Shown piece by piece: positions 1-4,942 of a DNA stretch of 6,761 bases. Position numbers and translations under genes: made by a program. The notes below the pieces were generated by a model that worked only from the letters and a program-made list of their open reading frames with translations, did no database searches and was not told the origin of the DNA. Position 1 is the stretch's first letter. The number at the start of each line of letters is the position of its first letter. This stretch comes from an uncultured Collinsella sp. (lineage in GTDB: Bacteria; Actinomycetota; Coriobacteriia; Coriobacteriales; Coriobacteriaceae). Location of the stretch: NCBI GenBank assembly GCA_902470265.1, contig CABRFW010000090.1, forward strand, positions 1 to 6,761, read 5' to 3'.

Positions 1-1850
1 CCATTCGCGTCTCCTTTGATAAAGACGCCCGCACCATTACCATCTCGGATAACGGCATTGGCATGACCGCCGAGGAGCTCGAGCGCAATCTGGGCACCAT
101 CGCCCATTCCGGCTCCGAGGAGTTTAAGACCGAAAATGCCGAGCAGCAGGGTTCGGATGTCGACATCATCGGCCAGTTTGGCGTGGGCTTCTACTCGGCT
201 TTTATGGTCGCCAGCCATGTGCAGGTCGTCAGCCGCGCCTATGGCGAGGATGTCGCCCATGTGTGGGAATCCGACGGTCTTGAGGGCTACACCATCGAGG
301 ACGGCGAGCGCGCCGAGCATGGTACCGATGTCATTCTGACGCTGCGCGAGAACGAGAAGCTCGATGCCGACGGCGAGGCCGAGACCTACGATCGCTTCCT
401 GACCGAGTGGGGCCTCAAGAGCCTGATTCAGCAGTACAGCAACTATGTGCGCTACCCGATCCAGATGATGGTGTCCAAGAGCCGCCAGAAGCCCAAGCCC
501 GAGGATGCCGGCGACGATTACAAGCCCGAGTACGAGGACTACCAGGAGCTCGAGACCGTCAATTCCATGACACCGATTTGGAAGAAGCGCAGCTCCGATG
601 TCGAGCAGAAGGACTACGACGAGTTCTACAAGTCCACGTTCCACGACTTTGACGATCCTGCGCGCACCATCAGCTTCCATGCCGAGGGCACGCTCGAGTA
701 TGACGCCCTGCTGTTTGTGCCGGGCCGCGCGCCGTTCGATCTGTACAGCAAGGACTACGAGAAGGGTCTGGCGCTCTACAGCTCCAACGTTCTGATTATG
801 GAGAAGTGCGACGACCTGCTGCCCGACTACTACAACTTTGTCCGCGGCGTCGTGGATTCCGCCGACGTGTCGCTCAACATCTCGCGCGAGACGCTGCAGC
901 AGAACCGTCAGCTCAAGGCTATCGCCAAGCGTGTCGAGAAGAAGATCACCGCCGACCTTGAGGATATGCGTGACAACGACCGCGAGGCCTACGAGAAGTT
1001 CTTTGAGAACTTTGGCCGCGGCCTTAAGTACGGCATCTACTCGAGCTATGGCATGAAGGCCGATGAGCTCGCCGACCTGCTGCTGTTCTGGTCTGCCAAG
1101 GAACAGAAGATGATTACCCTTGCCGAGTATGCCAAGGGCATGCCCGAGGATCAGAAGGCCATCTACTACGCCGCCGGTGACTCGCGTGAGCGCTTGGCCA
1201 AGATGCCCGTGGTAAAGGGCGTGCTCGACCGCGGCTACGATGTACTGCTGCTGACGCAGGACGTGGATGAGTTCACGTTCCAAGCTATGCGTGAGTACGT
1301 CGCCGCCGATATGCCCAAGATCTACGAGGACGACGCAGCTCGCGAGGCTGCCGAAAAGGCTGTGGCCGACGGTGCCGAGCCCGAGGTCGAGGATCGTCAT
1401 CTGGAGCTCAAGAACGTCGCGACCGGTGATCTTGACCTGGCGACCGAGGACGAGAAGAAGGAGGCCGAGGACGCCACCAAGGAGAACGAAGACCTCTTTA
1501 GCGCTATGAAGGAGGCGCTCGGCGACAAGGTCGAGAAGGTCGCCGTCTCTGCGCGCCTGACCGATGCTCCCGCGTGCATCACCACCGAGGGCCCGCTTTC
1601 GCTCGAGATGGAGAAGGTGCTCCAGAAGGGACCCGAGGGCGCGCCCGACGGCATGCCCAAGAGCCAGCGCGTGCTCGAGCTCAACGCCAAGCACCCGGTC
1701 TTTGCCAAGCTCGTCGCTGCTCAGAAGGCGGGCGACGCCGACAAGATCAAGCAGTACTCCGGTCTGCTCTATGACCAGGCTCTGCTGGTCGAGGGCATCC
1801 TCCCCGAGGATCCCGTAGCCTTCGCGGCGGCTGTTTGCAACTTGATGTAG
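1..1850 (+). CDS. htpG: HtpG, bacterial Hsp90 chaperone (5' end cut off)
   Basis: Cytosolic ATP-dependent homodimeric chaperone that remodels late folding intermediates. The reading frame is already open at base 3, so the gene begins upstream of the window; by comparison with E. coli HtpG roughly 65-70 N-terminal residues are missing, including the catalytic Glu region. Counting from the first whole codon (615 residues seen), the GHKL/Bergerat ATPase motifs are present: DNGIGM at 16-21, GQFGVGFYS at 57-65 and HGTDV at 106-110. The middle domain begins near residue 193 (WKKRSSDV) and carries the conserved arginine in NISRE at 292-296. The C-terminal dimerisation domain ends with the typical DQALL (591-595) and EDP motifs and has no eukaryotic MEEVD tail. 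A very acidic stretch at about 441-467 precedes the dimerisation domain. The full protein would be near 680 residues, somewhat longer than the 624 of E. coli. The ATG at 63 is internal, not the start. The reading frame is intact up to TAG at 1848-1850. Family identity is certain. Confidence 0.97.
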   Translation, partial: IRVSFDKDARTITISDNGIGMTAEELERNLGTIAHSGSEEFKTENAEQQGSDVDIIGQFGVGFYSAFMVASHVQVVSRAYGEDVAHVWESDGLEGYTIEDGERAEHGTDVILTLRENEKLDADGEAETYDRFLTEWGLKSLIQQYSNYVRYPIQMMVSKSRQKPKPEDAGDDYKPEYEDYQELETVNSMTPIWKKRSSDVEQKDYDEFYKSTFHDFDDPARTISFHAEGTLEYDALLFVPGRAPFDLYSKDYEKGLALYSSNVLIMEKCDDLLPDYYNFVRGVVDSADVSLNISRETLQQNRQLKAIAKRVEKKITADLEDMRDNDREAYEKFFENFGRGLKYGIYSSYGMKADELADLLLFWSAKEQKMITLAEYAKGMPEDQKAIYYAAGDSRERLAKMPVVKGVLDRGYDVLLLTQDVDEFTFQAMREYVAADMPKIYEDDAAREAAEKAVADGAEPEVEDRHLELKNVATGDLDLATEDEKKEAEDATKENEDLFSAMKEALGDKVEKVAVSARLTDAPACITTEGPLSLEMEKVLQKGPEGAPDGMPKSQRVLELNAKHPVFAKLVAAQKAGDADKIKQYSGLLYDQALLVEGILPEDPVAFAAAVCNLM

Positions 1851-1880
1851 TTCGGGGATACGGCACCGTAACTAGATTAG

Positions 1881-1950
1881 AACGAGAGTGGATAATCTCC
1901 CACTTTTGGCTCGAATGCGGGCTTGAAGTGAGAGATTTTCCACTCTCGTT
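1881..1950. repeat. Long imperfect inverted repeat / hairpin downstream of htpG
   Basis: The left arm 1881-1905 and right arm 1926-1950 are each 25 bases and are reverse complements at 23 positions; the mismatches are T/T at arm position 13 and C/A at position 20. The loop is 20 bases (1906-1925). The left arm also holds its own small dyad, AGTGG (1887-1891) against CCACT (1900-1904), and the right arm a weaker one, AGTG against CACT, so two small hairpins are an alternative fold. The right arm runs into a pyrimidine-rich stretch (TTTCCTTTT). It may serve as the htpG transcription terminator, but its length, loop size and mismatched arms also fit a dispersed intergenic repeat or MITE-like element. 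The fold is seen directly; the role is inferred. Confidence 0.6.
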
Positions 1951-1956
1951 TCCTTT

Positions 1957-1992
1957 TGAATGATCCCTCCGTCCCCAAGGGATCATTTATTT
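1957..1992 (+). terminator. Probable Rho-independent terminator
   Basis: AATGATCCCT (1959-1968) and AGGGATCATT (1978-1987) form a perfect 10-bp stem, extended by a G-T and a T-A pair, with a 9-base loop. The right arm continues into TTTATTTG, a short interrupted T-tract. It lies about 110 bases after the htpG stop and upstream of the promoter region of the next gene, as expected for the end of the htpG transcript. The modest GC content of the stem and the broken T-tract lower the certainty. Confidence 0.6.
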
Positions 1993-2034
1993 GTGCGGGT
2001 TGTGGTTTTGTGACCTGCTGAAATTTAAGATACT

Positions 2035-2046
2035 GTACAACTGTAC
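2035..2046. promoter_or_regulatory. Candidate operator palindrome over the -35 box
   Basis: GTACA (2035-2039) and TGTAC (2042-2046) are perfect inverted 5-base half sites around a 2-base centre. Read as a direct repeat, ACTGTAC occurs twice in tandem with a period of 8. The right half overlaps the proposed -35 element, the geometry of a repressor site. Large YhgE/Pip genes are often controlled by TetR-type regulators in Gram-positive bacteria, but no regulator gene lies in this window, so the binding protein is unknown. Confidence 0.35.
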
Positions 2047-2070
2047 GTTAACTCATCTTCGTAGTATATT
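2042..2070 (+). promoter_or_regulatory. Candidate sigma-A-type promoter of the YhgE/Pip operon
   Basis: TATATT at 2065-2070 matches the -10 consensus at 5 of 6 positions. With the ideal 17-base spacer, TGTACG at 2042-2047 is the -35 box and matches only 3 of 6 (T, A and C). Transcription would start near 2077, leaving a leader of about 50 bases to the ATG at 2126 or about 100 to the GTG at 2177. The poor -35 box suggests either a weak promoter or one that relies on an activator. An upstream alternative (TTGTGA at 2008-2013 with GATACT at 2029-2034, 15-base spacer) is less convincing. Confidence 0.4.
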
Positions 2071-2075
2071 GCTAC
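2061..2075. promoter_or_regulatory. Small dyad centred on the -10 box
   Basis: GTAG (2061-2064) and CTAC (2072-2075) are inverted repeats flanking TATATTG, with a T-G and an A-T pair continuing inward. The dyad wraps the proposed -10 element. It could be a second operator, or chance in AT-rich DNA; four perfect bases per arm is weak evidence. Confidence 0.2.
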
Positions 2076-2089
2076 CCGCAAAACTCAAC

Positions 2090-2130
2090 ACCATTGTGCT
2101 TTGAGACGTTAAAGCGCCTACTACAATGGT
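2090..2130 (+). promoter_or_regulatory. Leader hairpin that includes the first ATG of the YhgE/Pip gene
   Basis: ACCATTGT (2090-2097) pairs perfectly with ACAATGGT (2123-2130), an 8-bp outer stem. Stacked directly on its left strand, GCTTTGA (2098-2104) pairs with TTAAAGC (2109-2115), including one G-U pair, around a GACG tetraloop. Seven bases (2116-2122) bulge on the right side. The ATG at 2126-2128 is in the outer stem. If that ATG is used, the fold would hide the start codon; if translation begins downstream, it is a leader element. The structure is read from the sequence, its function is inferred. Confidence 0.45.
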
Positions 2131-4942
2131 TGTCGATAGTACGATTCGATTCAACGACAGGATGGATGGTCCAAGCGTGAGTCTCGGCAGCAAACTATCC
2201 AATGCAAAGGTCTCCTTTGCGATATTTAAGCGCGACATTAAGCGACTGCTCGTGAACCCCGTCGCCTTAGTGGTTACCATCGGCGTGTGCGTTATTCCCT
2301 CGCTGTATGCCTGGTACAACATCGTGGCCAACTGGGATCCGTACGGAAACACCCAGGGTATCAAGATTGCCATCGCCAACAACGATCAGGGCACCCAAAA
2401 CGACCTGGTGGGCGAGCTCAACGCGGGCGACAAGGTCGTCGATCGGCTCAAGGAGAACGATCAGCTGGGCTGGACCTTCGTCGATTCGGCGGCCGATGCC
2501 AAGGAGGGCGTCGAGAGCGGTGAGTACTATGCGGCCATCGTAATCCCCAAGAACTTCTCGGATAACCTGGTTTCGATGCTCGACGGCAACTACCATCAGC
2601 CCAAGCTTACGTACTACGTCAATGAGAAGAAGAGCGCCATTGCGCCCAAGGTTACCGACACCGGTGCAAGCACCATCGAGGAGGAGATCAACTCGGAATT
2701 TGTCTCCACAGTGGGCGAGACCGTTGCCAGCATCGCCAAGGATGCCGGGGTCGATTTAAAGGACAAGGCAACCCAGACTCAGAATTCGTTGGCTGGTTCG
2801 GTATCAGAGGCATCCGGTACCTTGGGTGAGGTGCGCGATTCGATTGGCGACATGAATGCCGCCATCGATAAGACGAGCGGTTCCATTGCCTCGGCTGATG
2901 CCGCGTTGGCGGGCCTGCAGGGTCAGACGCCCTCTCTAACGCAGGCAATCGCTCAGGGCAATGACCTGCTGGGCGAGGCGCGCGCTACGGCGGGCAACTC
3001 TGTCGCCTCGCTCTCCAAGGCACTCTCGGAAGGCAGCCTTGCGCTCACCAAGACGTCAGCCTCCGCGAACGCTGCGATTGGCAAGCTGACGGGCGCGGTC
3101 ACATCTACGACCACCCGCATCGACAACTCGCTTGAGTCTCTCCAAGCGACGATCGACCACAATAAGGCCGTTATCGGGCACTTGGAAATTCTCGTTAATG
3201 ACACGTCGACAGGTTCCAAGGAAATTGACGCGCGCATTGTATCGACCATCGATTTGCTCCGCGAGCAGAATGAAAAGCTTCAGAGCATCAAGGACGGTCT
3301 GTCTGCGCAGTCGAGCGCCATGGCGAATGACGCCGCGGCTGTCTCGGGCGCCAGCGACGCTATCAATAACGCAATCCAGACCGGTGCGACCAACCTTGGC
3401 CAGGCCCAGACGGACCTGGGCCAAAACGCGCTGTCGAAGGCTTCGAGCGCGCTTGATTCATTTGCCGCCGTCTCGGGTGATCTGACGGGAATCGTGTCTG
3501 GCCTCACGCCTACTATTGCAAGTGCGCGCGGTACACTTTCGCAACTCAACGCTACGCTCGGTCAGGCCAAGACCACGCTGTCCCAGACCGATGCCTCGCT
3601 TGCCAAGGTCCAGGACAAGCTTGCGACCGCCGCCAACGACATCGCGGCGCTACAGACCTCCGAGTCCATGGGCGAGCTGGCCGGCCTGATGGGCGTCGAC
3701 GTCGATGACGTTGCAGACTTCATGGCATCTCCGGTCGAGCTGACCTCAAAGTCAATTTATCCGGTCAAGAGCTTTGGTTCGGGCATTGCCCCGTTCTATA
3801 CCAATCTGGCGCTGTGGGTGGGCGGCTACGTGCTTATCGCCATCTACAAGCTCGAGGTCGACCGCGAAGGCATCGGCAGCTTTACCGCGCGTCAGGGCTA
3901 CTTTGGCCGCTGGTTGCTCCTGGTGATCCTGGGCGCGTTCCAGGCCATCATCGTTACGGTAGGCGATCTGGTGATCGGCGTGCAGTGCGTCAGCCCGCTG
4001 CTGTTCGTGCTGGGCGGCATCGCCATCTCGTTCACCTACGTCAATATCATCTATGCGCTGTCCACCACGTTTAAGCATATCGGCAAGGCTATCGGCGTCA
4101 TTCTCGTCATCGTGCAGATCCCGGGTTCGTCGGGCATGTACCCCATCGAGATGATGCCCGGCTTCTTCCAGTGGCTGCACCCGCTGCTGCCCTTTACCTA
4201 CGGCATCAATCTGCTGCGCGAGACGGTCGGCGGCATGTATTCGTTCAACTACCTGTTTAACCTGTGCATTCTGGGCGCGTTCTTGATCGCGGCGCTCTTT
4301 ATCGGCCTGCAGCTGCGTCCGCTGCTGCTCAACCTTAACCTGCTCTTTGATAAACAGCTTTCCACGACCGGTATGATGATCTGCGAGTCCAACGACCTGC
4401 CGCGCCAGCGCTACTCGCTGCGCACGGCCATGCGTGTCATGCTCGATTCCGATTCGTACCGTCGCGAACTGCTCGATCATGCGGTCGCCTTTGAACATCG
4501 CTACCCGTACTACATCAAGGGCGGTTTTGCCGCCGTGGTGGGCGTTCAGGTCCTGCTCTTTGTCCTGTCGACGGTTCTCGATATCGACAATAACGGCAAG
4601 ATCATCCTGCTTGTCATTTGGATCATCTCGGTTATTGCCATCTGCGGCTGGCTTATTAATATCGAATATATCCGTGCGAGCCTCAATACCCAGATGCGCA
4701 TCTCGGCGCTTTCGGATGAGGACCTGCGCCGCGAGATGCGCGAGCACACGGCCGCCATTCCGGCCGCTCGTCGCATGTTTGGCCTGAATGCCAGCGAGCG
4801 AGGCTCTAAATCCAAGGATCAGGCTGCCGACCAGCCCATTCGCCACAATATGCACCATGTGCCCGCGAACGGGGACGACACATTTGTGATGAATGAGGAT
4901 GACGCCCCGCTTGGCAAGCACTCAAAAGGAGGTGAGGCATAA
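2126..4942 (+). CDS. YhgE/Pip family membrane protein, first of a tandem pair
   Basis: Large envelope protein of the YhgE/Pip (phage infection protein) family, distantly akin to EsaA of type VIIb secretion; substrate unknown. Of 938 residues, a basic FKRDIKR precedes membrane helix 1 (about 44-65), followed by the family signature LYAWYN...WDPYGNT (60-76). Residues 77-190 form the conserved outside N-terminal domain with YYAAIVIP (134-141). Residues 190-510 are an Ala/Ser/Thr/Gln-rich, probably coiled-coil stalk. YPVKSFGSGIAPFY (545-558) opens the ABC-2-like bundle, with helices near 555-574, 595-617, 622-646, 653-667 and 707-728. Beyond this core lie a cytoplasmic-looking segment, two further helices (about 798-818 and 826-846) and a charged His/Asp-rich tail to 938. 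The start is uncertain: the ATG at 2126 has no Shine-Dalgarno sequence and sits in a hairpin; ATG 2162 and GTG 2177 (preceded by GGATGG at 2164-2169) are in-frame alternatives that keep helix 1. The gene overlaps no other and is directly followed by a paralogue. Confidence 0.9.
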   Translation: MVVDSTIRFNDRMDGPSVSLGSKLSNAKVSFAIFKRDIKRLLVNPVALVVTIGVCVIPSLYAWYNIVANWDPYGNTQGIKIAIANNDQGTQNDLVGELNAGDKVVDRLKENDQLGWTFVDSAADAKEGVESGEYYAAIVIPKNFSDNLVSMLDGNYHQPKLTYYVNEKKSAIAPKVTDTGASTIEEEINSEFVSTVGETVASIAKDAGVDLKDKATQTQNSLAGSVSEASGTLGEVRDSIGDMNAAIDKTSGSIASADAALAGLQGQTPSLTQAIAQGNDLLGEARATAGNSVASLSKALSEGSLALTKTSASANAAIGKLTGAVTSTTTRIDNSLESLQATIDHNKAVIGHLEILVNDTSTGSKEIDARIVSTIDLLREQNEKLQSIKDGLSAQSSAMANDAAAVSGASDAINNAIQTGATNLGQAQTDLGQNALSKASSALDSFAAVSGDLTGIVSGLTPTIASARGTLSQLNATLGQAKTTLSQTDASLAKVQDKLATAANDIAALQTSESMGELAGLMGVDVDDVADFMASPVELTSKSIYPVKSFGSGIAPFYTNLALWVGGYVLIAIYKLEVDREGIGSFTARQGYFGRWLLLVILGAFQAIIVTVGDLVIGVQCVSPLLFVLGGIAISFTYVNIIYALSTTFKHIGKAIGVILVIVQIPGSSGMYPIEMMPGFFQWLHPLLPFTYGINLLRETVGGMYSFNYLFNLCILGAFLIAALFIGLQLRPLLLNLNLLFDKQLSTTGMMICESNDLPRQRYSLRTAMRVMLDSDSYRRELLDHAVAFEHRYPYYIKGGFAAVVGVQVLLFVLSTVLDIDNNGKIILLVIWIISVIAICGWLINIEYIRASLNTQMRISALSDEDLRREMREHTAAIPAARRMFGLNASERGSKSKDQAADQPIRHNMHHVPANGDDTFVMNEDDAPLGKHSKGGEA
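4926..4935 (+). promoter_or_regulatory. Strong Shine-Dalgarno of the second YhgE/Pip gene
   Basis: AAGGAGGTGA is fully complementary to the 16S rRNA anti-Shine-Dalgarno core and ends 7 bases before the ATG at 4943. It lies wholly within the last codons of the upstream gene (encoding KGGEA), whose TAA at 4940-4942 touches the ATG. This fixes the start of the downstream gene and points to translational coupling. Confidence 0.9.

Noticed and set aside
63..65. ATG as the htpG start codon
   Set aside because: The frame is open upstream to base 3 and encodes conserved HtpG sequence ending in DNGIGM, whose Met is this ATG.
1397..1708. Minus-strand frame opposite the htpG 3' end
   Set aside because: Serine-rich shadow of the Glu/Lys-rich HtpG sequence; the sense frame is unambiguous.
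1859..1870. Short palindrome TACGG-CA-CCGTA just after the htpG stop
   Set aside because: Too short and with no T-tract; two stronger hairpins follow, so a separate role is not supportable.
3752..4921. 389-codon open frame on the minus strand inside the first YhgE/Pip gene
   Set aside because: Its codons are in exact register with the sense codons, so it is interrupted only where the sense strand uses TTA, CTA or TCA, which are rare here. The protein is rich in His, Asp, Arg and Gln with no recognisable domain, while the sense frame has clear family motifs.
2190..4942. Type VIIb secretion locus because of EsaA-like features
   Set aside because: No WXG100 substrate, EssC-type ATPase or other partner is visible, and the sequence motifs fit YhgE/Pip better than EsaA.
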